From Jannaschia sp. S6380 (lineage in GTDB: Bacteria > Pseudomonadota > Alphaproteobacteria > Rhodobacterales > Rhodobacteraceae), in contig NZ_JALKAS010000002.1 in assembly GCF_023015695.1 (NCBI RefSeq), positions 248,001 to 312,000 of the forward strand: 64,000 bases of DNA, written 5' to 3'. This document shows positions 39,809-50,001 of this stretch, in pieces. The notes beneath the pieces are model-generated. The model had not been told where the DNA came from. It worked only from the letters and a program-made list of their open reading frames with translations, and ran no database searches. The position numbers and the translations under genes were made by a program. Numbering within the stretch: the first letter of the stretch is position 1; each line of letters starts with the position of its first letter.

Positions 39809-41004
39809 ATGCCGATATATGACATCCAGGTCCTGACCGAGGCCGATTTGCTTGCCGGCGGTGGAACGGTTGGATCGAACGGGACATTCGCGACCACCGG
39901 AAGCACGTTCACATACGATGCGGCCACGATGCCCTGGTATACGATGCAGGTCGTCGACAACGGTGCCGATACCACCACGCTGTCCGCCGATACCAACTCC
40001 GCCAACAGCGACGGCGGGGCAAACGCCGACAACGAAGGGTCGGACGGGGAAACAGGTACGCTCTTCGATCCCGACGGCAACGCAGTCGGATCGACGGGCC
40101 GGGTCGCCGCCGATCGATGGGGTGAATTGTCCGGCAGCGACGGCTCGACGATCTTCATCTACGAAGTCGAGAACCAGGACGATATCGACGTCTACGCCTT
40201 CAGCGCGCCGCTCGTCGACGGGGTGACCTATACCACATCGGTGCAGAACAGCCGCGATACGCCGTTCGAATATGGTCAGGTCGTCTGCATCGCGCGTGGC
40301 ACCCGCATTCTGACCTCGTCAGGCTACCACCGGATCGAGGACCTGTCGGTCGGCGATGCGGTCGAGACCGTCGATCATGGCGCGCAGACGATCCGTTGGA
40401 TCATGCGTTCATCGCACGCATGCCCCGGAAAGGGGGGGGGCTCCATCCGGTCCATATCGATCCCGGGGTGATAGGAAACCACCGAAGGATCCGGCTCTCA
40501 CCCCAGCATCGCGTCGTCGTGCGTGTGAAGGCCGGAGCCGCTCGACGGGACGTCTTCGTGTCGGCCAAACACCTCGCGGAAGAGTATGGCGGAACAATCC
40601 GGTCCGCCGAAGGGATCCGCAAGGTCGAGTTCTTCAATCTGTTTCTGGATCGCCACGAAGTCATTCTCGCGGAAGGGGCCCAGGTCGAGAGCCTTTATCC
40701 CGGACCGGAAACCAAGAAGGTGCCCGGCCTCGATCTCGCGCCGCCGATCCGGGCGCAGCACCAACGGTTGCTGGGGGCGAGAACGGCCTCCGAGATCGAG
40801 AGAGCTTACGGTCCGCCGGCGCGCGAAGTGATGAACAGGCGCGAACTGCGACAGGCGATCGCGACGGGTCGGCTCTGTCTTCGTCCGCCGTCCAGTCCGG
40901 ACGTCTCGGGATATCCGCGCGCAACCGGTTCGCAAACAGGTCTTGGTCGCATCAATTCGATCGTCATCCCCGGCTCTCGCGGGGCTGTCGTCCGCCCGCA
41001 TTAG
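39809..41004 (+). pseudogene. Hint-domain (Hint_2) protein interrupted by a frameshift at a G9 run
   Basis: Two frames together encode one Hint-domain protein of about 399 residues. The N-terminal part (39809-40471) has a Thr/Asp-rich secreted-type region followed by CIARGTRILTSSGYHRIEDLSVGDAV, the start of the Hedgehog/intein fold. The rest of the fold (SPQHRVVVR, FVSAKHLAEEY, VEFFNLFLDRHEVILAEG) continues in the next frame to 41004. The switch falls in the nine-G run at 40432-40440; ten or seven G would restore one frame. Such proteins are common in Rhodobacteraceae, often linked to calcium-binding secreted proteins. It may be broken, phase-variable, or a sequencing error. Confidence 0.82.
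40432..40440 (+). repeat. Homopolymer of nine G at the Hint-gene frameshift
   Basis: AAA followed by nine G and then CTCC. It is the longest mononucleotide run I noticed, and it sits exactly where the Hint reading frame breaks. Runs of this length are prone both to polymerase slippage in the cell and to sequencing miscalls. Confidence 0.9.
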
Positions 41005-41028
41005 GCACGCCGTCGCCCCAACCCGACC

Positions 41029-42000
41029 CTATCGCAGCCACCGGAATACCAGCGGCGCGCAGGTGATGACGATCACGATGCGGGTGACATGGTGGACGAT
41101 GACATAGGCCACGTCCGCGCCGGCGACGATAGCCATGATCGCCATCTCGGCCTGGCCGCCGGGAGAGAAGGCGAGGATCGCGTCCAGCGGGGGGGCGAGG
41201 TCGGCGAGGACGACGATCTCGGCGAAGATCGCGGCGATGGCGGCGAGGATCAGGCCATGGCCGAGGCCCGAGACGAAGATGCGGCGCACCTCGGCCCAGG
41301 TGATGCCGGAATATTTCACGCCGACGACGAGGCCGATGAAGAACTGCGCGGCCTGGATGGCCTCGGCCGGGGGCCGGGTCTGGATCACGCCGGCGAGCGA
41401 GAGCGCGCCCGCCGCGATCATCGGCCCGAGGATGGAGGCGCCGAACAGGCCGACATGTTTGGCCACGCGCCAGCCGACGAGGCCCGCGGCCACCATGATC
41501 GCCATCTGCGACGGGGCGATGTCGCGGGCGGGCGCGCCGGGCGCGCCGGTCAGGTCGATGCCGTAGGCCAGTACCAGGATCGCGGGCACCACGGTGACGA
41601 TCAGCAGTACCCGGGTCGCGTGGAGGAGGGAAAGGGCGCGGGGGTCGCCGCCGGCCTCCTCCCCGAAGAGGAGCATATCCTGCAGCCCGCCGGGCATCGC
41701 GGCGTAGAAGGCGGTGGCCCGGTCGAAGCCGCAGATACGGCGCAGGTAGGGATAGCCCGCCGCGCCCGCCGCCAGCAAAAAGAGCGGCGCGAGCATCAGG
41801 CTGAGCGCCATGGCGGGCAGCGCGCCGATCAGGGCGGGGGTGAGCGAGGCGCCGACCGCGACTCCGAGGACCGTGCGCATCGTGTCCGTCAGCGGCGCCC
41901 AGCTTGCCATGCGCAGGCCCGCCAGGGCGGCGGCGAGACAGGCGAAGAGCGGGCCGAGCAGAAACGGCAGCGGCAGGGAGGCAAGGCGGAACAGGAGCAC
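41029..42000 (-). CDS. AbrB-family (PF05145) integral membrane protein
   Basis: A membrane protein of 323 residues with about nine to ten hydrophobic segments, of the AbrB/AmoA-like family that shares a twofold repeat (LPFLLGPLFACLAAALAG near the start and the related GASILGPMIAAGAL later); substrate unknown. The GTG at 42000 is the first standard start, but the frame is open upstream and encodes LSLPRLAVTFAICVAGVL, the expected first helix. A CTG at 42048 with AGGGG eight bases ahead, or an ATG at 42054 lost through a one-base deletion, would include it. Confidence 0.82.
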   Translation of the reverse strand: MLLFRLASLPLPFLLGPLFACLAAALAGLRMASWAPLTDTMRTVLGVAVGASLTPALIGALPAMALSLMLAPLFLLAAGAAGYPYLRRICGFDRATAFYAAMPGGLQDMLLFGEEAGGDPRALSLLHATRVLLIVTVVPAILVLAYGIDLTGAPGAPARDIAPSQMAIMVAAGLVGWRVAKHVGLFGASILGPMIAAGALSLAGVIQTRPPAEAIQAAQFFIGLVVGVKYSGITWAEVRRIFVSGLGHGLILAAIAAIFAEIVVLADLAPPLDAILAFSPGGQAEMAIMAIVAGADVAYVIVHHVTRIVIVITCAPLVFRWLR

Positions 42001-42073
42001 CCCCGCGACGCAGATCGCGAAGGTGACGGCGAGGCGCGGAAGGCTCAGCGCATGCGCCCCTTTGCGGCCGAAT

Positions 42074-43294
<1,221 letters not shown>

Positions 43295-43387
43295 GCGGTC
43301 TCTCCGATATCTCGGCAGAGGGCCTAGGCCATTGCCGCATGCGTCGCAAGACGGGCCGGACATCGGGTGCCCGGCCCCCTTGCAAGG

Positions 43388-43831
43388 TCAGTCGGCGGGA
43401 ATGCGTTCGACCTCGGGCGCGGCCTCCAGCTCTTCGCGGGTGACGTTGAGGCCTAGGAAATACTCCTGCAGGTTGTCCTCCTCATAGACGGGGCGCAGGG
43501 CGGACCAGTTGATGGCGACCTCGCGCTCCCCGATCCCAAGGAAGCCGCCCACATCGACCACGACCGATTGCAGGTTGCCGTCGACCCCGATGATCAGGTC
43601 GCCGATCTCGCCGATGTCGTCCCATTCGTCGACGGTGCCGGCGGCGAGCGCCACGCCGGGGGCGATCTCCTTCTCGGCGACATGGACGCGGGTGCCCAGG
43701 AGCGTGGTGGCCAGATACGCCTCGCCGTATTCCAGTTCGCCCGAGGCGAAGGGGCCCTCATGGGCGTCGGCCAGTGCGGTGCCGGCCAGGCCGAGGCAGG
43801 CGGCGGAGAGGAGAAGGGAATTGCGCAGCAT
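43388..43831 (-). CDS. Secreted PRC-barrel domain protein
   Basis: A 147-residue exported protein: signal peptide MLRNSLLLSAACLGLAGTALA, then a single PRC-barrel-like domain (LGTRVHVAEKEIAPG, IGEIGDLIIGVDGNLQSVVVDVGGFLGIGEREVAI in adjoining segments). PRC-barrel proteins bind partners or RNA; periplasmic members of this kind are common in Rhodobacterales and uncharacterised. AAGGA precedes the ATG. Confidence 0.83.
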   Translation of the reverse strand: MLRNSLLLSAACLGLAGTALADAHEGPFASGELEYGEAYLATTLLGTRVHVAEKEIAPGVALAAGTVDEWDDIGEIGDLIIGVDGNLQSVVVDVGGFLGIGEREVAINWSALRPVYEEDNLQEYFLGLNVTREELEAAPEVERIPAD

Positions 43832-43967
43832 CTTGTGTCCTTCGGTTGCCGGGTTGATGTCCAACCGTTCAACCGACGCGCGCGGAGGCCGGTTCCCACC
43901 GGTGCCGTTGACGTGTGCGGGGGCTGGGCCTAACCACGGGCGCAAGACAGGTTGGGACCCGAAGATC

Positions 43968-44735
43968 ATGCTGAGCTGGAACATTCTGAAACGCGCGGTC
44001 ACGCTGATCGTCGACAATCTGGGCGCGGCCCTGCGCCTGACGGCCGTGCCGTACGGGTTGCTGGCGGTCGTCTCGATCTACTTCGTGGGGACGGTCGATC
44101 TGGCCCAACTGGCGGCGTTCGATCCGGTGGCGAACCCCGACCAGGTGCCGGACCTGCCCGAGGGGTTCTGGTCCGCCTTCCTGATTTCCGGGCTGGTCCA
44201 GCTCCTCGTCTATCTTTGGATCGCGGTCGCGTGGCATCGCTATGTCCTCCTGGCAGAAGGGAGCGACGGTTGGGTTCCGCCGCCGCAGGGCGGGCTGATG
44301 CTGGGCTATCTCGGCCGTTCGATCCTGCTGGGGTTGCTGATCCTGGCCATCGCCGTCGCGATCTCGGTGCTGCTGGTGCCGGTCCTGCCGGTGCTGGCCC
44401 CGCCGATCATCGCGATCCTGGCCATCGTCGTGGGGTATCGGCTGGGCCTGATCCTGCCGGCCGGCGCCATCGGCGCGCCGATGACGATGAGCGAGGCCTG
44501 GCACGCCACCAAGGGCCATTCGGGCACGGTCGTCCTGCTTGCGGTGATGACCTGGGTGATCTCGTTCCTGCTGCAGATCCCCGCGCTCTTGGACGGGGCC
44601 GGCACCGGGGTCGCGGGGACGGGCGTGATCGGCGTGGTCTATGGCCTGGTCGTTGGCTGGATGCTGCTGATGCTGGGGGTCAGCGTGCTGTCGACGCTCT
44701 ATGGGCATTTTGTCGAGAAACGCCCCCTTGACTGA
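43968..44735 (+). CDS. Polytopic membrane protein of unknown function
   Basis: A 255-residue protein with about six hydrophobic segments and few charged residues between them. The layout (an N-terminal amphipathic helix ILKRAVTLIVDNLG, then spaced membrane helices, with WHATKGH in a loop) resembles YciC/DUF975-like proteins, but I cannot assign a family firmly. The end overlaps ilvA, so the two are likely translated from one message. Confidence 0.75.
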   Translation: MLSWNILKRAVTLIVDNLGAALRLTAVPYGLLAVVSIYFVGTVDLAQLAAFDPVANPDQVPDLPEGFWSAFLISGLVQLLVYLWIAVAWHRYVLLAEGSDGWVPPPQGGLMLGYLGRSILLGLLILAIAVAISVLLVPVLPVLAPPIIAILAIVVGYRLGLILPAGAIGAPMTMSEAWHATKGHSGTVVLLAVMTWVISFLLQIPALLDGAGTGVAGTGVIGVVYGLVVGWMLLMLGVSVLSTLYGHFVEKRPLD

Positions 44736-45960
44736 CTTCGCCGCCCGGGCCGAGGCGGCGACCGCGGCCATGCGCGACGTGTTCGCCGAGACGCCGCTCA
44801 CCCGCAACGACTGGCTGTCGGACCGGTTCGGCGCCGATGTCTGGCTCAAGCGCGAGGATCTGACGCCCGTCCGCTCCTACAAGCTGCGCGGCGCGTTCAA
44901 CGCGATGCGCAAGATGGATGGCGGCCGCGTCGCTTGCGCCAGCGCCGGCAATCATGCCCAGGGGGTGGCCTGGATGTGCCGGCACCTGGGCGTGGACGGG
45001 GTGATCTTCATGCCGGTCACGACGCCGGGGCAGAAGATCGACAAGACGCGCCTGTTCGGCGGCGACCGGGTCGAGATCCGGCTGGTGGGCGACTTCTTCG
45101 ACGCCACGCTCGCGGCGGCCAAGGCCTTCTGCGCCGAGGCCGGGGCGCAGTTCCTGTCGCCCTTCGACGACGCCGACGTGATCGAGGGGCAGGCCTCCGT
45201 CGCGGTCGAGATGCGGACCCAGATGTCGACCGCGCCGGACCTGATCGTGGTGCCGGTGGGCGGGGGCGGCCTGTCGGCGGGGATGCTGGCCTATTTCCGG
45301 GCGCGCGGCACGGTGCCCGAGATGCGTTATGTCGAGCCGGCGGGCGGCGCCAGCCTGACGGCGGCGCTGGCGGCGGGGCAGCCCGTCACGCTGGACCGGC
45401 TGGACAGCTTCGTGGACGGGGCGGCCGTGGCCCGGGTCGGGGACCGGCCCTTCGACATCCTGCGCCACGTGCCCCCGCAACATGTGCTGCGCCTGCCCGA
45501 GGACCGGCTCTGCGTCACCATTCAGGAGATGCTGAACACCGAGGGGATCGTCCTGGAGCCGGCGGGCGCGCTGTCGGTGGATGCACTGCGCGACCTCGGC
45601 CCCGAGATCGAGGGGCGGCGCGTGGTCTGCGTCACCACCGGCGGCAATTTCGATTTCGAACGCCTGCCCGACGTAAAGGAACGGGCGCTGCGTTTTGCCG
45701 GGCTGAAGAAGTACTATGTCCTGCGGATGCCGCAGCGCCCCGGCGCGTTGCGCGATTTCTTGGAGATCCTGGGCCCCGAGGACGACATCGCCCGGTTCGA
45801 GTACCTCAAGAAGTCGGCACGCAATTTCGGCAGCGTCCTGATCGGGATCGAGACGCGACCGCCCGGCAGCTTCGCCGCGCTGGAGGGGCGCATGGACGCG
45901 CTGGGCATCGCCTGGCGCGACCTGACGGGCGACCCGCTTCTGGGCGAGCTGGTGATCTAG
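44728..45960 (+). CDS. ilvA: Threonine ammonia-lyase (threonine dehydratase)
   Basis: PLP enzyme that converts threonine to 2-oxobutyrate, first step of isoleucine synthesis. K52 in RSYKLRGAF binds PLP; SAGNHAQG and GGGGLSAGM follow, and the C-terminal KKYYVLRMPQRPGALRDFLE is an ACT-like regulatory domain. The TTG at 44728 gives MTDFAARAEAATAAM, the usual family start, and overlaps the upstream stop; an in-frame ATG at 44701 would add nine residues. It converges with the Hpt gene on a shared CTAG. Confidence 0.9.
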   Translation: MTDFAARAEAATAAMRDVFAETPLTRNDWLSDRFGADVWLKREDLTPVRSYKLRGAFNAMRKMDGGRVACASAGNHAQGVAWMCRHLGVDGVIFMPVTTPGQKIDKTRLFGGDRVEIRLVGDFFDATLAAAKAFCAEAGAQFLSPFDDADVIEGQASVAVEMRTQMSTAPDLIVVPVGGGGLSAGMLAYFRARGTVPEMRYVEPAGGASLTAALAAGQPVTLDRLDSFVDGAAVARVGDRPFDILRHVPPQHVLRLPEDRLCVTIQEMLNTEGIVLEPAGALSVDALRDLGPEIEGRRVVCVTTGGNFDFERLPDVKERALRFAGLKKYYVLRMPQRPGALRDFLEILGPEDDIARFEYLKKSARNFGSVLIGIETRPPGSFAALEGRMDALGIAWRDLTGDPLLGELVI

Positions 45961-46262
45961 GCGTCAGGGTCCGGCGGGAACGCCGCCCGGGTTCGGGAAA
46001 GGGCGGCGCGCAGATGGGTCGGCATGTCGGCCCCGCCCGTGGAACGCGCCCCCGCCGCCGCGTCCGCCATTCCGCGGAAGCCGATGTTGAGCGCGCCGCT
46101 GCGCAGGAAATGCAGGATGCGGTGCCGCTTTTCCCGGGGCGTATCTCCGTCGAGGGTGGCGATTGCCGCCTCGGCCTCGGCGAAATAGGTCCGGGCGATC
46201 AGGGCCAGGTCATCGGCCCCGATCTCCCCCTCCAGCTCGGCGATGCGGTCGCGGTCGATCAT
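45957..46262 (-). CDS. Hpt-domain phosphotransfer protein
   Basis: A 101-residue all-helical protein. The segment HRILHFLRSGALNIGF matches the Hpt motif H-x-L-(K/R)-(G/S)-(S/A), with H51 as the likely phosphorylated residue. Hpt proteins pass phosphate between receiver domains. It faces a receiver-PP2C gene across a 126-bp region, and the two probably work together. The stop shares a CTAG with ilvA. Confidence 0.78.
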   Translation of the reverse strand: MIDRDRIAELEGEIGADDLALIARTYFAEAEAAIATLDGDTPREKRHRILHFLRSGALNIGFRGMADAAAGARSTGGADMPTHLRAALSRTRAAFPPDPDA

Positions 46263-46388
46263 GGCACCCTGTTGCCACGGCAGGGGTAAAGACTTCGTTG
46301 ATGCGGACGGATCGGGAAAAAGTGGCGTCTTCACCGAAACTTAAGGTCCGGCGGGGATTGTACGCGGTAACCACCGGTCCGGGCTTCG

Positions 46389-47669
46389 ATGATACCAGTA
46401 GATGACACAACCCTTCCATCGCCGCGCGCCCGACTTCGCGCGCTGGTGGTGGATGACAGCGCCGCGCAGCGCGATCTGCTGACGGCGCTGCTGACGCGGA
46501 TGGGGCTGGACGTGGTGACGGTGTCCGACGCGGCGCAGGCGCTTTTCATTTGCATGATGGATGACGGCGCGGACATACGCCTGATCCTGAGCGATTGGCA
46601 GATGCCCGGCATGGACGGACCCGATTTCTGTCGCAGCTTCCGCAAGCTCGCGCGCGACGACTATGCCTATATCATCCTGATGACGTCGGAGACGGACCGC
46701 GGCGCCAAGGCCCGCGGACTGGAGGCCGGGGCCGACGACTTCGTCACCCGGCCCATCGACCTGACGGAGCTGCGCGCCCGGATCAACACTGGTCGCCGGA
46801 TCCTCGACATGCAGGAGGCGTTGCAGCACCGCAACCACGAGGTGCGCACGACGCTGGACGACCTGCGCGCGATCCAGGACGCGACCGACCGCGACCTGGC
46901 GGAGGCGCGAAAGCTGCAGCGCGCCTTCCTTCCGGAACCGCATCGCTGGATGGGGGCGTCGGAGCTGTCGCTGCGGCTGATCACCTCGGGCCAAATCGGG
47001 GGCGACCTGGTGGGCTATTTTCCAATCTCCGACGACGAGATCGGCCTCTACTCGCTGGACGTCTCCGGCCACGGGATCGCGTCGGCGCTGCTGACGGGGC
47101 GGCTGGCCGGCCTGTTCAGCTGGACCTCGCGGCGCGCCAACATCGCATTCCGCCGCGACGGTCGCGGCGTCCATGGTCCCGAGGAGGTGATGGCCCGCCT
47201 GAATGCCCTGATGCTGGAGGAGATGACGTCGGACATCTATTTCACCGCCGTTCTGGCCTATGCCGACACGCGGACGGGGCGGGTGCGGTTCTGCCAGGCG
47301 GGGCATCCGCACCCGCTGGTTCGCCGCACCACGGGCCGGGTCGAACGCGTCGGCGACGGCGGGCCGCCCGTCGGCCTGCTGCCCGACATCCGGTTCGACT
47401 GCGTCGAGACGCTGCTGGCGCCGGGGGACGCGTTCCTGGCCTATTCCGACGGCCTGACGGAATGCGCCGATACCTGGGGCGACATGCTGGAGGAAGAGGG
47501 GCTGATGGCGCTCGTCTCCGACATGCCCGCCGAGACCGAGGCGGCGGTCGACTCGATCGAGGCGGCCCTGCAGGCCCATTCCGGCATCAACGGGTTCGAG
47601 GACGACATCTCCATGCTGCTCTTGCGGCACGGCGGGGTGGACCATGCGGACGGGGCCCGCGCAGCATGA
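46389..47669 (+). CDS. Response regulator with PP2C-type (SpoIIE) phosphatase output
   Basis: A 426-residue protein. Residues about 16-135 form a receiver domain with D69 (LILSDWQMPGMDG) as phospho-acceptor and the conserved Thr in MTSETD. A helical linker (about 135-190) leads to a SpoIIE/RsbU-like PP2C domain with GGDLVGYF, LDVSGHGIASALLT and, near the end, YSDGLTE and GFEDDISMLLLR. Such phosphatases control anti-anti-sigma factors in partner-switching systems; Rhodobacter RbaY is built this way. No anti-sigma gene lies nearby. The divergent Hpt gene is the likely phosphate source. Confidence 0.9.
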   Translation: MIPVDDTTLPSPRARLRALVVDDSAAQRDLLTALLTRMGLDVVTVSDAAQALFICMMDDGADIRLILSDWQMPGMDGPDFCRSFRKLARDDYAYIILMTSETDRGAKARGLEAGADDFVTRPIDLTELRARINTGRRILDMQEALQHRNHEVRTTLDDLRAIQDATDRDLAEARKLQRAFLPEPHRWMGASELSLRLITSGQIGGDLVGYFPISDDEIGLYSLDVSGHGIASALLTGRLAGLFSWTSRRANIAFRRDGRGVHGPEEVMARLNALMLEEMTSDIYFTAVLAYADTRTGRVRFCQAGHPHPLVRRTTGRVERVGDGGPPVGLLPDIRFDCVETLLAPGDAFLAYSDGLTECADTWGDMLEEEGLMALVSDMPAETEAAVDSIEAALQAHSGINGFEDDISMLLLRHGGVDHADGARAA

Positions 47670-47840
47670 TCCGGTGGCTTCTGCATCCGGGCGCATCTGC
47701 GCGGGCCCGCCCGCGATCCGCCATCGGGGCCGCGCCCGTGGCGGCCGAGGCGTGGCGGACGGCCAATCGCGCCCCGCCGGCCTTGGGGTCCCCTGCGGGA
47801 GGCGCGCGTCGGCCGCCGCGCATGACGACCAATCCGCCGG

Positions 47841-48293
47841 TCATCGCCCGTTTCGGCGAAGGTATCCGGCCAGCATCCGCCGTGCGCCCGGGCTGACCAG
47901 CTGCGCGACCGCGTCGCGGGCCGGCAGCCAGAGCGCCGTGTGCCCCGCCTCGGTCGCGGGGCCCAGGCGGCGGCCGGGTCGGGCCAGGTAGACATGGCAG
48001 ACCTTCTCGGCGTGGCAGTCGTATTCGGGCATGTAGGTGAAATCGCGGAACGCCCCCAGGCGGCGGATCACGGCGGCGGAATGGCCCGTCTCCTCCCTGA
48101 TCTCGCGCAGCAGGGCGGGGCGCGGCGACTCGCCGGCATCGACGCCACCCCCGGGGAGCTGGATTTCGGACGTCCCGCCGCTCTGCTGCACCGTCAGCAG
48201 GATCGCGTCGCCTCGCAGCAGGATCGCGTAGGCCCCCGGCCTGCGTCGGTAGCGGATGCCGGCCCGGGGCGGGCGGCCATAGCGGGGCGTCAT
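47841..48293 (-). CDS. Nudix hydrolase
   Basis: A 150-residue Nudix protein. The catalytic box is GGGVDAGESPRPALLREIREETG, read as GVDAGESPRPALL plus REIREETG, and fits G-x5-E-x7-REUxEExGU. Substrate unknown: the short basic N-terminus (RYGRPPRAGIRYRRRPGAY) and acidic aromatic FRDFTYMPEYD do not point to one class. It diverges from hslO and converges toward the phosphatase gene over 170 bp without visible signals. Confidence 0.88.
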   Translation of the reverse strand: MTPRYGRPPRAGIRYRRRPGAYAILLRGDAILLTVQQSGGTSEIQLPGGGVDAGESPRPALLREIREETGHSAAVIRRLGAFRDFTYMPEYDCHAEKVCHVYLARPGRRLGPATEAGHTALWLPARDAVAQLVSPGARRMLAGYLRRNGR

Positions 48294-48398
48294 GGGGTTT
48301 ATCCTCGCGGGGCAGGGCCTATATGGGGGCCTTGATGCCAGCCCCGGACCGGGATCGAAAGCCGCGACGACCGCCGGGCCACGCGAAGGAACCCCGCC

Positions 48399-49418
48399 AT
48401 GACCGACGCCACCACCCATCTCTGGGACGACACCGTGCTGCCCTTCCAGCTCGACGCCAGCGACATCCGCGGTCGCGTGGCGCGTCTGGATGGCGTACTG
48501 GAGGACGTCCTGTCGCAGCATGACTACCCCGCGCAGATCGAGGCGTTGGTGGCCGAGATGGCGCTGCTGACGGCGCTGATCGGACAGACGATCAAGCTGC
48601 GCTGGAAGCTGTCGCTGCAGGTGCGCGGCGACGGACCGGCCCGCCTGCTGGCGACCGACTACTACGGCCCAACCGCCGAGGGGGAGCCCGCGCGCATCCG
48701 CGCCTGGGCCAGTTTCGATGCGCCGCGCATGGAGGAGATGATGCAGGCCGGCGCGCAGCCCTTCGACCTGGTCGGCAAGGGGTATTTTGCCATCCTGATC
48801 GACCAGGGAAAGGGCATGACGCCGTATCAGGGCATCACGCCGCTGGCCGGTGGCAGCCTGTCGGCCTGCGCCGAGACCTATTTCGCGCAGTCCGAGCAGA
48901 TCCCGACGCGCTTCGCGCTGGCCTATGGCCGGTCGCAATCTCCCGGCGACGACACCTGGTGGCGCGCCGGCGGCGTGATGCTGCAGCACATGCCCAAGGC
49001 CTCGCCCTTCGCCAAGGACGGCGCCACGGGCGAGGGCGGGCTGCTGACGGCGGCCGACATCCTGGATGAGGATGCGGGCGAGAACTGGCGCCGTGCGAAC
49101 ATCCTGCTCGACACGACCGAGGAGCTGGAGCTGATCGGGCCCAGCGTCGCGCCGACCGACCTGCTCTTGCGCCTGTTCCACGATGAGGGGCCGCGCGTCT
49201 TCGACCCGCAGCCGGTGCGCTTCGGCTGTTCGTGTTCGGCCGACAAGGTGCGCCAGAGCCTGTCGATCTATTCCGCCAAGGACATCGCGCACATGACCAC
49301 CGAGGATGGCCGCGTCACCGCCGACTGCCAGTTCTGCGGCGCGCATTACGAGTTCGACCCCGCCACGCTGGGGTTCGAGGCGACGGACGCGCCGGGCGAC
49401 GCCCCCGATGCGGATTGA
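48399..49418 (+). CDS. hslO: Hsp33 redox-regulated chaperone
   Basis: Holding chaperone switched on by oxidation. The 339-residue protein has the N-terminal Hsp33 fold (KLRWKLSLQVRGDGPARLLATD in parts) and the zinc-thiol switch C277-x-C279 (FGCSCSADKV) with C310-x2-C313 (DCQFCGAHYEFD), all four cysteines intact. The ATG has AAGGAA eight bases ahead. It overlaps the next gene, a CoA-type Nudix hydrolase, by 11 bases. Confidence 0.95.
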   Translation: MTDATTHLWDDTVLPFQLDASDIRGRVARLDGVLEDVLSQHDYPAQIEALVAEMALLTALIGQTIKLRWKLSLQVRGDGPARLLATDYYGPTAEGEPARIRAWASFDAPRMEEMMQAGAQPFDLVGKGYFAILIDQGKGMTPYQGITPLAGGSLSACAETYFAQSEQIPTRFALAYGRSQSPGDDTWWRAGGVMLQHMPKASPFAKDGATGEGGLLTAADILDEDAGENWRRANILLDTTEELELIGPSVAPTDLLLRLFHDEGPRVFDPQPVRFGCSCSADKVRQSLSIYSAKDIAHMTTEDGRVTADCQFCGAHYEFDPATLGFEATDAPGDAPDAD

Positions 49419-50001
49419 CGACCTGACGCGCGCGCTGGCGGGGCCGGCCGCGCCCTCGTCTGACTTCGACCTGAACCCCGAGGTGGTGCTGCCCGGGCGC
49501 CGGCTGCTGCGCGACGCCGCGGTTCTGGTCCCGATCCTGGAGGGGGCGGACGGCCTGCGCCTTCTGCTGACGAAGCGCAGCTCTCGCCTGCGGCATCACC
49601 CGGGCCAGATCGCCTTTCCCGGCGGCAAGATCGACCGGGGTGAAGGGCCGGTTGAGGCGGCGCTGCGCGAAGCGTCCGAGGAGGTGGGCTTGCCGGGCGA
49701 CGGCGCCCGCGTTCTTGGCGTCCTGCCGGCGCATGAGACGGTGACCGGATATACCGTCACCCCGATCCTGGCCCATATAGCCCCGTTCGATCCCGTGCCC
49801 GAGCCGGGCGAGGTCGAGGAGGTGTTCGCCGTCCCGCTGGTCCATGTGCTGGACCCGTCCCGCTTCGCCGTCGAGGCGCGGCGCTGGCGGGGGGAGTGGC
49901 GCCGCTACTACGTGGTGCCCTATGGTCCGTACTACATCTGGGGCGCGACGGCCCGGATATTGCGGGGTCTGGCGGACAGGGTGCATGCGGATCGGGGATG
50001 A
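49408..50001 (+). CDS. CoA pyrophosphatase-like Nudix hydrolase
   Basis: A 197-residue Nudix protein. LLTKRSSRLRHHPGQIAFPGGKID contains the CoA-pyrophosphatase signature upstream of the Nudix box (GGKIDRGEGPVEAALREASEEVG), so it probably splits CoA or acyl-CoA into phosphopantetheine and 3',5'-ADP. The start lies inside the end of hslO; its end overlaps the CCA enzyme start. The hslO-Nudix-cca-LysE genes look like one operon. Confidence 0.9.
   Translation: MRIDDLTRALAGPAAPSSDFDLNPEVVLPGRRLLRDAAVLVPILEGADGLRLLLTKRSSRLRHHPGQIAFPGGKIDRGEGPVEAALREASEEVGLPGDGARVLGVLPAHETVTGYTVTPILAHIAPFDPVPEPGEVEEVFAVPLVHVLDPSRFAVEARRWRGEWRRYYVVPYGPYYIWGATARILRGLADRVHADRG

Noticed and set aside
43353..43377. GGGCCGG/CCGGCCC stem between the PRC-barrel gene and argG
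   Set aside because: Considered as a terminator, but the loop is 11 bases and no T-run follows on the minus strand.
48301..48398. Possible heat-shock sigma-factor promoter before hslO
   Set aside because: A CTTGATG and a TATATG occur, but in the wrong order and spacing for an RpoH promoter.
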